Origin: Mesorhizobium sp.
GTDB lineage: Bacteria > Pseudomonadota > Alphaproteobacteria > Rhizobiales > Rhizobiaceae
Assembly: GCA_004020875.1 (NCBI GenBank)
Contig: SAPZ01000001.1
Location: 434,001 to 498,000 of the forward strand
Length of the DNA: 64,000 nucleotides
Direction of reading: 5' to 3'
Shown here: positions 45,729-54,540 of the stretch, piece by piece
Position numbering within the stretch: the first letter of the stretch is position 1
How the letters are laid out: the number at the start of each line of letters is the position of its first letter
The notes under the pieces: model-generated
What the model was told of the DNA's origin: nothing
Databases searched by the model: none
Seen by the model: the letters and a program-made list of their open reading frames with translations, nothing else
Translations under genes and position numbers: made by a program

Positions 45729-46687
45729 GCATTGCACGTCCTGCTCCAATTCTGACCATAACGCTCAACCCTGCGGTCGATGTCTCGAGCGAGACGGAGA
45801 CGGTGCGCCCGGTCCGCAAGGTCAGAACCTCCAATGTCAGGTATGACCCCGGCGGCGGCGGCATCAACGTCGCGCGCGTGATCACAGGTCTGGGAGGAGA
45901 GGCCGAAGCCTATTTTCTGGCGGGAGGAGAAACGGGCTCACTGTTGAACCGCCTGCTTCAAGCCGAAGGAATCGACAGCCACCTCATGCCGATCCAGGGT
46001 CAGACAAGGATCAGCTTCATGGTTCGCGAGCACAGCACCGGCCTCGAATATCGTTTTGTCCCCGAAGGACCTCCCGTGCAGCCTCGGGAACTGGAGCGCT
46101 GTCTGGATATCGTTGCATCCCATAAGGGACAGTACGTCATCGCGAGCGGCAGCCTCCCCACGGACGCGCCTCCCGACATCTACGCGCGAATGGCGAAGCT
46201 GGCATCTGCTCGCGGCGCGAAATTCGTTCTCGACAGTTCCGGCCTGGGGCTTCAAACGACGCTGAAGCAGTCGCGGCTGTACCTTGTGAAACCGAGCCTT
46301 GGGGAATTGGAGCAGTTCGTCGGCCGCAAGCTCGATGAGGCCGGCGTTCGCCAGGCTGCATCCGACATCGTGGCCAGCGGCGCGGCCGAGCTGGTTGCGA
46401 TCACCATGGGGGTTGATGGCGCACTACTCGCGAGCGCACTGGGGGTCCTGCGCGTACCGGCAATTCATGTGCGGATGCGCTCCGCCCTCGGCGCGGGCGA
46501 CAGCTTCTTGGGGGCGATGGTCTGGGCGCTTTCAGAAGGGCGGACTCCGGAGGAGGCATTCCGCTTGGGCATTGCGGCTGGAGCCGCCGCCGTCATGAAA
46601 CCGGGCTTTGAGCTTTGCCGCCGGGAGGAAGTCCTGGCTCTCAACGCGGCCGCCTTATCCGCCGTCGCCAGGAGCCAAACGCACTGA
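45725..46687 (+). CDS. pfkB: PfkB-type 6-phosphofructokinase
   Basis: A 320-aa ribokinase-fold sugar-phosphate kinase. It begins ITLNPAVDVSSETETVRPV and contains YDPGGGGINVARVITGLGG near residue 42, ASGSLPTDAPPDIYARMAKL near 140 and the catalytic GAGDSFLGAMVWAL near 255 (Asp base). It matches the E. coli PfkB (Pfk-2) pattern, so fructose 6-phosphate is the likely substrate; 1-phosphofructokinase or tagatose-6-phosphate kinase are alternatives. Many rhizobia lack phosphofructokinase, so the gene may open the Embden-Meyerhof route. Last gene of the coupled operon; convergent with glk. Confidence 0.85.
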   Translation: MSIARPAPILTITLNPAVDVSSETETVRPVRKVRTSNVRYDPGGGGINVARVITGLGGEAEAYFLAGGETGSLLNRLLQAEGIDSHLMPIQGQTRISFMVREHSTGLEYRFVPEGPPVQPRELERCLDIVASHKGQYVIASGSLPTDAPPDIYARMAKLASARGAKFVLDSSGLGLQTTLKQSRLYLVKPSLGELEQFVGRKLDEAGVRQAASDIVASGAAELVAITMGVDGALLASALGVLRVPAIHVRMRSALGAGDSFLGAMVWALSEGRTPEEAFRLGIAAGAAAVMKPGFELCRREEVLALNAAALSAVARSQTH

Positions 46688-46688
46688 G

Positions 46689-46709
46689 CGGGCGTGCAGA
46701 CGCCGCCCG
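46689..46709. terminator. Possible bidirectional hairpin between pfkB and glk
   Basis: CGGGCG/CGCCCG stem with a 9-nt loop in the 27-bp gap between the convergent pfkB and glk genes. No T-run, so intrinsic termination is uncertain. Confidence 0.3.
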
Positions 46710-46714
46710 GATCT

Positions 46715-47707
46715 TCACGACAAGAATTCTGCCCGGGACAATGCGACGGCTGCCCCACGCAGGCCCGCGTCAAGCGCCTTGATCACATATATCGGTATCG
46801 GTGCCAGGAAGGACGAAAGGCGGCCCTTTGATTGATACTCCCTGTGGAAGAATGCCAGACGGAAAGCCGTAGCTTCCGACGGGTCGAACACTCTTGCGGG
46901 GATGCCACCGCCGAGATAGACGCCGCCGCGCGCGCTATAGGCAAGGGCCATGTCCCCGGCAAAGCGGCCCAGCCATTTCTCGAGGTAGCCAAGGGACTCA
47001 AGCGCGAGACGATCCTCGCCGTGCAGCGCCTGTTCCACGATCTCAGGCGCTGACGTCAGTTCCGCCGCGACACCCCGCATCTCCGCCAATGCCGTGTAAA
47101 TCCTGACAAGTGCCGGACCGGAAATCAGACGTTCCGCCGAGATGTGTGTCTCGTCCTTCGCGATGAGCTTGATGAGCGAAAGTTCATCCGCATCTTCGGC
47201 TGCGAAGGAAATGTGGCCGCCTTCGCTGGGAACGGCGATCCACCCCGATGGAGAGAAGACAAGCCCGGCAACTCCAAGGCCAGTGCCTGGTCCGAGCACC
47301 ACCTTGGGCGCGTGATCAACCGGGTCTTTGCCTCCGATCTTGAGAAGATCGTGTGGGCCCAGGAAGGGCAGGACAAGCGCGAGCGCTTCGAAATCATTGA
47401 CCGCATGGACGTATTTCGCGCCTGTCGCCAGGCACAGATCCTTGCGCGAGAAAGACCAGGGCAGGTTGGTCATCCGAATGGTCTCGCCCGACACAGGGCC
47501 GGCAATCGCGAAGCCGGCAAGGGATGGCCGGTGCGGGATGCAATCCAGATAGGCTTTGATGGCGGCTTGGAGCGAAGGAAACATGTCGCACCGAAAGGCG
47601 GCGAAATGGTCGATCGTGAGTTCGTCGATATCCGCGATCGCAAACCGCGCGTTGGTGCCGCCTATGTCGGCCACAAGGGCAGTGCGGGATTTGATGGTGG
47701 AAGCCAT
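46715..47707 (-). CDS. glk: Glucokinase
   Basis: A 330-aa Glk-family kinase (not ROK). Phosphate-1 motif LVADIGGTNARFAIAD near residue 12, catalytic region VHAVNDFEALALVLPF near 100, VVLGPGTGLGVAGLVF near 137 and VPSEGGHISFAAED near 160, and the C-terminal GGVYLGGGIPARVF. It phosphorylates glucose delivered by the ABC transporter at 35731-40023. A perfect FixK-type box lies 107 bp upstream, so uptake, phosphorylation, PfkB and pyruvate dehydrogenase would share control. Confidence 0.93.
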   Translation of the reverse strand: MASTIKSRTALVADIGGTNARFAIADIDELTIDHFAAFRCDMFPSLQAAIKAYLDCIPHRPSLAGFAIAGPVSGETIRMTNLPWSFSRKDLCLATGAKYVHAVNDFEALALVLPFLGPHDLLKIGGKDPVDHAPKVVLGPGTGLGVAGLVFSPSGWIAVPSEGGHISFAAEDADELSLIKLIAKDETHISAERLISGPALVRIYTALAEMRGVAAELTSAPEIVEQALHGEDRLALESLGYLEKWLGRFAGDMALAYSARGGVYLGGGIPARVFDPSEATAFRLAFFHREYQSKGRLSSFLAPIPIYVIKALDAGLRGAAVALSRAEFLS

Positions 47708-47814
47708 GATTGCCGTGCTCGATCCAAGATTACGGTACGATCATGCTGGCGGGCGCGTTTCGCCAAGACTAGACCATACCGGATGAAACGCTAATACAGG
47801 CACACAGCGCCACC

Positions 47815-47828
47815 TTGATTCATATCAA
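47815..47828 (-). promoter_or_regulatory. FixK/FNR-type box (perfect half-sites)
   Basis: TTGAT-TCAT-ATCAA, 107 bp upstream of the glk start at 47707. Confidence 0.78.
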
Positions 47829-47854
47829 AGGCCATTCGTGCTGTGCATACGCTG

Positions 47855-48280
47855 TCAGCGCCTGATCGTTATCACGGTTGATCTCCGGCCATACGATCTC
47901 ACCAGACCAAACAGGATTCGGGCATTGTCTGGATGAAGCCGGACGCATCCGTGTGAAACCGGGCGGCCCAGTCGTCTGATCTCCCAAGTGCCGTGAATTG
48001 CATACCCGCCGTAAAAGAAGATCGAGTAGGGCATCGGAGCACTGTCGTATTTGCTTGAATACCAGACCCGCTCAAGCCGGATGGGATGGAATCGCCCGAT
48101 CGGGGTCCGATACCCCCGCCGGGCGGTGGACACCAACCATCTGTAGGTAGAGCGACCGTCGACTTTCACGGTCATGGTTTGCTCGGAGAGATCGATCAGG
48201 ATGCCGAGTTGTGCCGCGTGAGCGGCGCGAGGGCACCACACCGCAACCATCAAAACAAGCACGAATGCGGACAGGCGCAC
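47855..48280 (-). CDS. L,D-transpeptidase (YkuD domain)
   Basis: A 141-aa exported peptidoglycan cross-linking enzyme. Signal peptide RLSAFVLVLMVAVWCPRAAHA, then the YkuD fold with ISTDLSEQT-like strand LIDLSEQTMTVKVDG, the His motif YAIHGTW near residue 95 and the catalytic SHGCVRL near 113 (Cys nucleophile). The GTG at 48280 after CGAAGGA is preferred; an open extension to 48364 would place the start on the regulatory box. Forming 3-3 cross-links is typical of stationary or dormant walls, consistent with the stress block. Confidence 0.88.
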   Translation of the reverse strand: MRLSAFVLVLMVAVWCPRAAHAAQLGILIDLSEQTMTVKVDGRSTYRWLVSTARRGYRTPIGRFHPIRLERVWYSSKYDSAPMPYSIFFYGGYAIHGTWEIRRLGRPVSHGCVRLHPDNARILFGLVRSYGRRSTVITIRR

Positions 48281-48355
48281 GATGGCAATCCTTCGGGCCA
48301 GGGAATTCTGAGAGTAGTTTGCCGCAATCGATGACGATCGACGCGGAGTCGCGCC

Positions 48356-48369
48356 TTGATCCAAATCAT
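48356..48369 (-). promoter_or_regulatory. FixK/FNR-type box, one mismatch
   Basis: TTGAT-CCAA-ATCAT on the forward strand, 75 bp upstream of the L,D-transpeptidase start at 48280. Confidence 0.55.
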
Positions 48370-48503
48370 TTTCTTGGTTGCAGTGGCGGATGGGGCGGAA
48401 GCACCGAACCTCCGAATGTGCAAGACGCTATGTCAGTCTGATCGCCGACGGGCTGGTTCAGTACCTACCTGAAGTAGCGCGTCGTATGCACGGATGTGGC
48501 GGT

Positions 48504-48517
48504 TTGATCCAACTCAA
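48504..48517 (+). promoter_or_regulatory. FixK/FNR-type box, one mismatch
   Basis: TTGAT-CCAA-CTCAA, 72 bp upstream of the universal stress protein start at 48590. Confidence 0.6.
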
Positions 48518-48589
48518 AGCGCTCCCGGGAGTCTGGCGGTTCAATGCCGGATGCCTCTGAGACGTCTAAAGGCGGGATGGGAGCTAGTG

Positions 48590-49369
48590 ATGAGCTACAA
48601 GGATATTCTGGTCTTTCTCGACGGTTCCACCGACAACGACGCGCGAATGGAGTTTGCCTTTTCGCTGGCACGAGTTCATGGCGCAAGGCTAACGGGTGTC
48701 GACGTCGATGCGGCTGCTGCCTTTGAGGGTGAGTGGGCCGAGCGCGCGAAATCGCTTGCGGAGACGTTCCATGTCAGCGCCAATCGCTCGGACGTGCGCG
48801 TCCGATACAAGATCGCGGATCGGGATGCGGCGGGATGGAAGGACTTCTACGCGCACTATGCGGATCTGCTGATCGCAACGCAGCCCAACCAGGAGGCTTT
48901 TGGCAGAGTCCTCTCCGGAGTGCCCGAGCAGGTCCTGATGTCGGCGGGGGTGCCGATGATCGTGCTGCCGCAAGGGTGGAAGCCTCGACCCATCGGCAAG
49001 GAAATCGTAATCGCGTGGTCGCCCAGCGCTCAGGCCACGCGCGTGGTGCACGATGCCATGCCGATCCTCGCCAGCGCGCAGAAAGTGACGGCGTTTGCAT
49101 TCGACCCGCCCGCCGACAGGGAGGACGCGGACCTTGAGATGCTTCGTGAGCATCTGCTTGCTCATGGGGTCAAGATCGATATCGACAAGTGGTCTAACGC
49201 TGGCGACCTGTCGCCGATCGAGGCACTGTTTGCCTCTCCTGCATTGGAGGAGGCAGATCTTATCGTGGCTGGGGCCTACAGTCATTCTCGGTTCCGCGAA
49301 GCCTTGTTCGGCGGAATGACCAAATCCTTGCTCCAGCAATTCTCGCTGCCGGTGTTGGTGTCGCACTGA
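48590..49369 (+). CDS. Universal stress protein (tandem-domain length)
   Basis: A 259-aa UspA-superfamily protein. The N-terminal half begins YKDILVFLDGSTDNDARMEF. The second half contains EIVIAWSPSAQATRVVHDAM and the ATP-binding-type motif VAGAYSHSRFREALFGGMTK near residue 235. It is paralogous to the 19908 protein. The ATG at 48590 follows GGGAG; in-frame sequence upstream to 48494 includes the box and is rejected. Third Usp of the block with a FixK-like site. Confidence 0.9.
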   Translation: MSYKDILVFLDGSTDNDARMEFAFSLARVHGARLTGVDVDAAAAFEGEWAERAKSLAETFHVSANRSDVRVRYKIADRDAAGWKDFYAHYADLLIATQPNQEAFGRVLSGVPEQVLMSAGVPMIVLPQGWKPRPIGKEIVIAWSPSAQATRVVHDAMPILASAQKVTAFAFDPPADREDADLEMLREHLLAHGVKIDIDKWSNAGDLSPIEALFASPALEEADLIVAGAYSHSRFREALFGGMTKSLLQQFSLPVLVSH

Positions 49370-49500
49370 ACAGGTGCAAACTGGGAAACGCAGACTTAGC
49401 GACTGCCGCAGGCAATCGGTTGTTGTGCTCGCGCGATCACATCGATCACCAGAAAAGAGAAACGGTCCTACAGCGAAGCGGGGATTGAGAATTCGACGAG

Positions 49501-50127
49501 TCACCCGCGCTCATCGGGCAAATCCATGGCGATCGCCATCCTTATAAGTTCTGGGAGGCTCTTGGCCTGCATCTTCGACATGACGTTGGCGCGATGAATC
49601 TCGACAGTTCGCGGGTTGATGTCGAGATCATAGGCAATGGTCTTGTTCGACAGTCCCCCGACCAGGCCCGACAGGACTTCACGCTCCCGCTCCGACAATT
49701 GCTCGAGTCGGGACAGAAGTGCTGAAGTGTCATCACCGTCCTTGGCAGTTCCGTCGAAACTGCTTGCCGCGCGTTTGATGGCATCGACCAGCACATCGTC
49801 CTCGAACGGTTTTTCGATGAAGTCGATGGCACCTGCTCTCATCGCTGCAACGGCCATCGGTACATCGCCGCGACCTGTCACGACGATTGAGGGCATCATT
49901 GCCCCCATCTCATTAAGCCGCTCCAGGAGTTCAACACCGTTCATGTCGGGCATGCCCAGATCGGTGACGAGACATGCGTTGCCGGCGCTGGGGGCGGCAG
50001 CAAGGAAGCTCGTTGCTGAATCGTGAACACGCACGTTGAAACCCATCACACTCAGCAGGAATCCGAGGGACCTGCGGACCGGCTCCTCATCGTCCACGAT
50101 GTGGACCACATAGGTGTCAGTTTGCAC
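49501..50127 (-). CDS. fixJ: FixJ response regulator
   Basis: A 208-aa transcriptional activator. The receiver domain has the acidic pair DDEE near residue 12, phosphoacceptor Asp56 in [13 protein letters not shown] and Lys in FIEKPFEDD near 107. The LuxR-type helix-turn-helix contains [20 protein letters not shown] and [20 protein letters not shown]. In rhizobia phosphorylated FixJ activates fixK and nifA. The GTG start overlaps the end of fixL by 11 nt. No FixK-type gene is present in the window. Confidence 0.95.
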   Translation of the reverse strand: MQTDTYVVHIVDDEEPVRRSLGFLLSVMGFNVRVHDSATSFLAAAPSAGNACLVTDLGMPDMNGVELLERLNEMGAMMPSIVVTGRGDVPMAVAAMRAGAIDFIEKPFEDDVLVDAIKRAASSFDGTAKDGDDTSALLSRLEQLSEREREVLSGLVGGLSNKTIAYDLDINPRTVEIHRANVMSKMQAKSLPELIRMAIAMDLPDERG

Positions 50128-51622
50128 TTGGCGCCTCTTCCGTCGCTATAGGTAGGGACAACCGGAACGTCGCGCCGCCGTTTCCGTTTCTGCGAGCCCC
50201 TATCTCGCCGCCGTGCGCCTCGACGATGCGCTTGGAGATTGAAAGCCCGATTCCCATGCCGCTGGCCTTGCTGGTGACGAAAGGCTGGAACAGATTAGCC
50301 GCGATGTCGTTCGAGATTCCCGGCCCGGTGTCCGCGACTTCGATCAACATATGTCCGTCGTCGCGCGTTGTGCGGACGATCAACTCGCGCTTGGCGCTGT
50401 CGCGCATCGCCTCCATGGCATTGCGCATCAAGTTGATCAAGACCTGTTGGATTTGCACCCGGTCGACCAGAACCTCACCGGTATCAGGAGCGAATTCGAA
50501 CACCGAGCGCACGCCTTGCTCGCGAGATCCGACGAGCGCCAAAGCACCTGCCTCCTCGATCAGCTTGTGCAGATCCTCGGGCGACCTCTCCGTCTCGCCG
50601 CGCGTGACGAATTCGCGCAGGTGGCGGATAATACCTCCGGCTCTAAGCGACTGCTTTGCAATCTCCTCAAGTGCATCCCCTAAAGGCTCGGCCGTCTTGT
50701 CATCTAATGCCTTCAGCAGGCGAACGCAGCCTTGCGAATAGTTGGCGATGGCCGACAGAGGCTGGTTGAGCTCGTGGGCGAGCGTCGAGGCCATTTCGCC
50801 AAGTTCGTTCATGCGGGCGAGGCGGGCCAGTTCGCTTTGGAGTTCCTGCAACCGCGCTTCAGATTCCTCACGTTCAGTGAGGTCTTGAATGAAGCCGGTG
50901 AAGAACCTCCCCGCGGCGGATTTCATCTCGCCGACAGACAGCTTCATCGGAAAAGTCGATCCATCCTTCCTGCGTCCGACGACCACGCGGTCCACACCAA
51001 TAATGCGCTTCTCACCGGTCGTCAGATATCGCTCGATGTAGCCGTCATGCTGGCTGTGATAAGGCTCCGGCATAAGAATGCGGACATTGCGGTTGAGAAC
51101 CTCCGTCTCGGTATAGCCGAACTGTCGAACCGCCGCGGCGCTGAAGGAGGTGATCAGTCCCTTCTCGTCGATCACGACGGTAGCATCGGGAACTGTATCC
51201 AAGATCGATCTGAGATGGGCTTCCCGCGATATTAGCTCTGCTTCGGTCCTATCAAGCGCCCGGCGCGCGTGATGCAACATCTCTCCCATCCAGGCGATCG
51301 TGAGCCCGACTAGTCCGAACACAGCTGCCTGCAACCAACCGACTTGGCCGAAGCCGGTGAAGTAGGCCGCGGAGGCGAAGGAAAGAAGGGCCGCGACGAC
51401 GCCAGGGCCGATGCCGCCCAGGATGGCCGCGATCAGGATAGCAGGAATGAAAAGCACGAAGGCAAGCGTAGTCCCGAGCACACTGCTCAATCCGAGCCGA
51501 ATGGCAAACACGACGGCCACCACAGCCATCGCAAGCAGATATCCGTTCAGGCCTTCAAAGCGACGCGAAAACGCAGCCTGAAGCAAGCGGCCCTGCAGTC
51601 CCGGGATGTCCCTCGCTGGCAC
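50117..51622 (-). CDS. fixL: FixL oxygen-sensing histidine kinase
   Basis: A 501-aa membrane kinase. Four predicted helices (about residues 28-112) are followed by a PAS domain (about 130-255), then the kinase (phospho-His283 in [18 protein letters not shown]1 and G2 boxes [30 protein letters not shown]). The haem signature is intact: His192 in [10 protein letters not shown] and Arg212 in [10 protein letters not shown], spaced exactly as His200 and Arg220 of Bradyrhizobium FixL. It should be inactive when oxygen is bound and phosphorylate FixJ when oxygen falls. GTG start. Confidence 0.95.
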   Translation of the reverse strand: MPARDIPGLQGRLLQAAFSRRFEGLNGYLLAMAVVAVVFAIRLGLSSVLGTTLAFVLFIPAILIAAILGGIGPGVVAALLSFASAAYFTGFGQVGWLQAAVFGLVGLTIAWMGEMLHHARRALDRTEAELISREAHLRSILDTVPDATVVIDEKGLITSFSAAAVRQFGYTETEVLNRNVRILMPEPYHSQHDGYIERYLTTGEKRIIGVDRVVVGRRKDGSTFPMKLSVGEMKSAAGRFFTGFIQDLTEREESEARLQELQSELARLARMNELGEMASTLAHELNQPLSAIANYSQGCVRLLKALDDKTAEPLGDALEEIAKQSLRAGGIIRHLREFVTRGETERSPEDLHKLIEEAGALALVGSREQGVRSVFEFAPDTGEVLVDRVQIQQVLINLMRNAMEAMRDSAKRELIVRTTRDDGHMLIEVADTGPGISNDIAANLFQPFVTSKASGMGIGLSISKRIVEAHGGEIGARRNGNGGATFRLSLPIATEEAPSAN

Positions 51623-51897
51623 CGATCTGCCTTTCCGTTAGCAAGCGCGCCGCCGAAGTAGGCGCTTCAACACCGCTTTCGCCAAAATCGCGCGCACTCT
51701 ATAGGTTGAGAACGTGAGCGTGTTTGTTCGATGGCAAAGATAATCCACCTTGCACTCGCTGCAAGCAATTACTCTGGACTACTAGGAGGAGGGCGGCTTC
51801 TTCCGCTCAAGCCTCATCAAATAGTTGCGGGCAATAGCTACGCCGGCATCGCGTTGCTCAAGACCGGTGTTGACCCCGATCAACGTATTTGTCCACA

Positions 51898-52176
51898 GGA
51901 TCAACTGCAGGCCGGGACTGGCTAAAGGCCTCATGGCCGGCGATGCCAAATCCGCAGAAACGATGCGGGATTTGATTGAAACAGTGGCTGTGTTTCGCGA
52001 TCCCTTGAGGCCAGGGGGGCGAAGTCGAAACCACCGGACGTCTAGCCGCACTCGTGGGCGAAAAAGCCTTCCCCAACGGCATCAGAGCATCGGGGGAAGT
52101 GGTAGCGGGAGACCGCTACACCGCGAGACCCACTATCGAAGATGCGCTCTTTTGCTATCGGCGACGGTCTGCATAG
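51898..52176 (+). pseudogene. Remnant of a site-specific recombinase C-terminus
   Basis: The forward frame gives MAGDAKSAETMRDLIETVAV followed by FRDPLRPGG. It then needs one base removed from the G6 run at 52014-52019 to continue with EVETTGRLAALVGEKAFPNG and EVVAGDRYTARPTIEDAL to a stop at 52174. This pattern resembles the C-terminal part of large serine recombinases. The catalytic N-terminus is absent. Identification is tentative. It marks a decayed mobile element beside mucR. Confidence 0.35.
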
Positions 52177-52284
52177 CACGTAAACGTCGCCGTAGATCGC
52201 CTACAATTAGGGGGCTCGGATACGGCGTCGCTTGGCTAACTGCCTATCACGGCGCGCCCGAGTCTTTAAGCACCGACAGCCGCT

Positions 52285-52743
52285 TCACGAAGCGCTGGGC
52301 TTTCGGTTGGCGGGCCCCTTTCGGGTCGGGGTAGGTTCCGGTTTGCGTCCGAGCCCCGCCGCCTTCGCCAGCGTAGATCTTTGGGCTGCATAGTTCGGCG
52401 CAACCATTGGGTAGTCTGGTTTCAATCCCCACTTCTCACGGTATTCGTCTGGGGTGAGCCCGTAATGCACCGAGAGATGCCTTTTCAACGATTTGAATTT
52501 CTTCCCGTCTTCCAGGCAGACGATGTAGTCCGGCGTTACCGACCTTTTCGGATTGATGGCGGGTTCCTGTCTGGGCGGCTCAGTCACGTTCGGCTGACCA
52601 AGGCCTGTTAGCGACGAATGGACCGACGCAATGAGATCTGGCAACCCAGCGACGGGCAGGGGATTTTGGCTAACATAGGCAGAGACAATGTCTGCCGTCA
52701 GACCGACGAGATCGGCCGTCTCGGCTTCGTTTTGATCGCTCAA
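52285..52743 (-). CDS. MucR/Ros-family transcriptional regulator
   Basis: A 152-aa zinc-finger-like DNA-binding protein. The N-terminal helical region (DLVGLTADIVSAYVSQNPLP) is the MucR oligomerisation segment. The finger region runs VCLEDGKKFKSLKRHLSVHY with Cys87, Asp90 and His residues near 101 and 105, followed by LTPDEYREKWGLKPDYPMVA. The ORF ends in a basic tail (KPEPTPTRKGPANRKPSAS). MucR proteins silence AT-rich promoters and control exopolysaccharide genes in rhizobia. It stands alone between a recombinase remnant and gene debris. Confidence 0.92.
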   Translation of the reverse strand: MSDQNEAETADLVGLTADIVSAYVSQNPLPVAGLPDLIASVHSSLTGLGQPNVTEPPRQEPAINPKRSVTPDYIVCLEDGKKFKSLKRHLSVHYGLTPDEYREKWGLKPDYPMVAPNYAAQRSTLAKAAGLGRKPEPTPTRKGPANRKPSAS

Positions 52744-53770
52744 GTATTCGCTCCTGGTAGGTGGTCAAATTCACTTCGCCCATTTGTCGTATATCGCAAT
52801 TTTGAGCGATGCCGAGACAAATAGCACCGCGGAAGCTGTAAGATTGAGCTCTGGCGGGCGGTCAATCCCTGGCGGGCATCTAATTCGCCTGGGGTTCTTG
52901 GAAGCTTTTCGAACTTTCTGGGTCGCGCCTCAGCCCGAATTGCGGGTGCTTATGGACAAAGCCGCTAGATTCGGTTTTAGGATTGCACCGACTTCTGGGC
53001 ATGAGCGCCAGGTAGTGCGTCAGCACGAACTTCTAAGTGCACTACGTTTTGAATGGCCGCTTAGCGCCCAATGTCAGCCGTTCGGCCGCCTTTCCAGCGG
53101 TCCCGAAAGCAGTCATCTAGCATAAGTCGGCAATCGACATCGTTGGTGGAAAGCGGATCCGGGGTCGGCCGCCGCTAGCAAACGTTTATTCATGCGCCGG
53201 AGCTGACCGTATGGAGGCGCTGATCACGACGCGGATGTCATCGCAGGTGGAGGCTTGTCGAGGTAGGGCCAGTTCGAGACTGTATCGACCCGAAGCGACG
53301 TTGAGGGTAAACGTCCTGACAAGGGCACTTGGCCCGTTCTGTCAGACTTGCGCTTGACCACCGTCGACAAGAACTCGACGCCGTTTGCGAAGCTTGCCTC
53401 ATTCGAAGCAAGGCCTTCTGGACAGAAAAGAGCGTGCCCTTCACGTTTGTGTCTCACGCCGATTGAACGTGGCGTTCAACCTTCTCAAGTAGCGCCGTGG
53501 TAATCAGCGATCCCATCTCAACCCGCTCACTGAGTGTCGCCATAGGCGATCCTCGAGGCGGATTTGGGCGACGCGATGGCGCATCGGCTCGGTGACGATC
53601 GCGCAGCTCGTCACGTCCTTTGTTGCAGGCCTACAGGCCCGCAAAGGAGAACGGAGCGTGCAACGAAGTCTCAGAGCCGAAAAGATATTTGCTGGATGCG
53701 GTGGCACCCTTCTTCCGCTCTTCTGCGCCGCCAAGCAGACCAGCAGTGAGAACGCGGACCTGAGGTTAGG
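52744..53770. other. About 1 kb without a recognisable gene
   Basis: Short frames occur on both strands (for example 52784-53125 forward), but none shows a domain, ribosome binding site or consistent composition. Coding-like patches switch frame often, so this is probably decayed sequence continuous with the remnants on either side. No terminal inverted repeats were recognised. Confidence 0.4.
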
Positions 53771-54514
53771 TCAGCCGTTTAGCGTGCGGCCGCCATCGAC
53801 CACGATCTCCGCACCGACCGTCCAACGAGACTCGTCGGAGGCGAGGTACACCACAGCGTTAGCGACTTCATCCGGCGTGCCGAAGCGGCCGGCGGGAATG
53901 GTCGCTCGGATATCCTCGTTCACCTGCGCGCGGTAGGCATCCGGAATACCGAGCTTGTCGTAAAGCGGCGTTTCGACCGGGCCGGGGCTGACGGCGTTGA
54001 AACGGATTCCGCGTACCAGCAACTCCGTCGAGAGCGTCTTCGCCATATTAAGGAAGGCCGCCTTCGTCGCCGCATAGACCGAGGAGCGCGCCGCTCCGAC
54101 ATGGGCGTTGATCGAGGTGTTAAGGACGACCGAGGCGGGATTGGCGAAGACGGGCAGGAGAGCCTGGATCAGGAAATAAGGCCCCTTGACGTTGATCGCG
54201 AAGGATCGATCGATCATGTCTTCCGTCCAGGCCTCGATGGGCTGCCAGATGGAAATGCCGGCGTTTAAGAAGACGATATCGACCTGGCCGTATTCGGCGG
54301 CGACCGCCTGAGCGAGCTCGCGCTGAGCGGTCACGCTGGCGTAATCGGCTCTAAGGACGGTGACATCCGAACCGAGTTCGGCTCTGGCGCTCGCCAGCGT
54401 ATTTGGATTGATACCGGTGACGATTACACGAGCGCCCTCTGCGAGGAAGCGCTTGGCGGTGGCAAGGCCAATGCCGCTGGTGCCGCCAGTGATCAGGGTG
54501 CGTTTGCCGGTAAG
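53771..54514 (-). pseudogene. SDR-family oxidoreductase lacking a start codon
   Basis: A continuous frame encodes a whole short-chain dehydrogenase of about 247 residues. The Rossmann motif TLITGGTSGIGLATAKRF is at the very start, then VDIVFLNAGISIWQPIEAW, the catalytic Ser region and SVYAATKAAFLNMAKTL (YxxxK), ending GAEIVVDGGRTLNG. A strong AGGAGG (54526-54521) precedes the frame, but six bases later the codon is CTT and no ATG, GTG or TTG is available before a GTG at 54334, which would delete the cofactor fold. The gene appears silenced at its start, or the site contains a sequence error. Confidence 0.65.
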
Positions 54515-54540
54515 TCGGTCCCTCCTGGCTCTTCGATGAA

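Noticed and set aside
51888..51906. TTGTCC...GATCAA sequence resembling a FixK box
   Set aside because: Spacer between half-sites is too long for FixK/FNR binding and no start codon follows at a suitable distance.
52784..53125. 113-codon forward frame
   Set aside because: No recognisable domain, amino-acid composition irregular, lies within a frame-switching decayed region.
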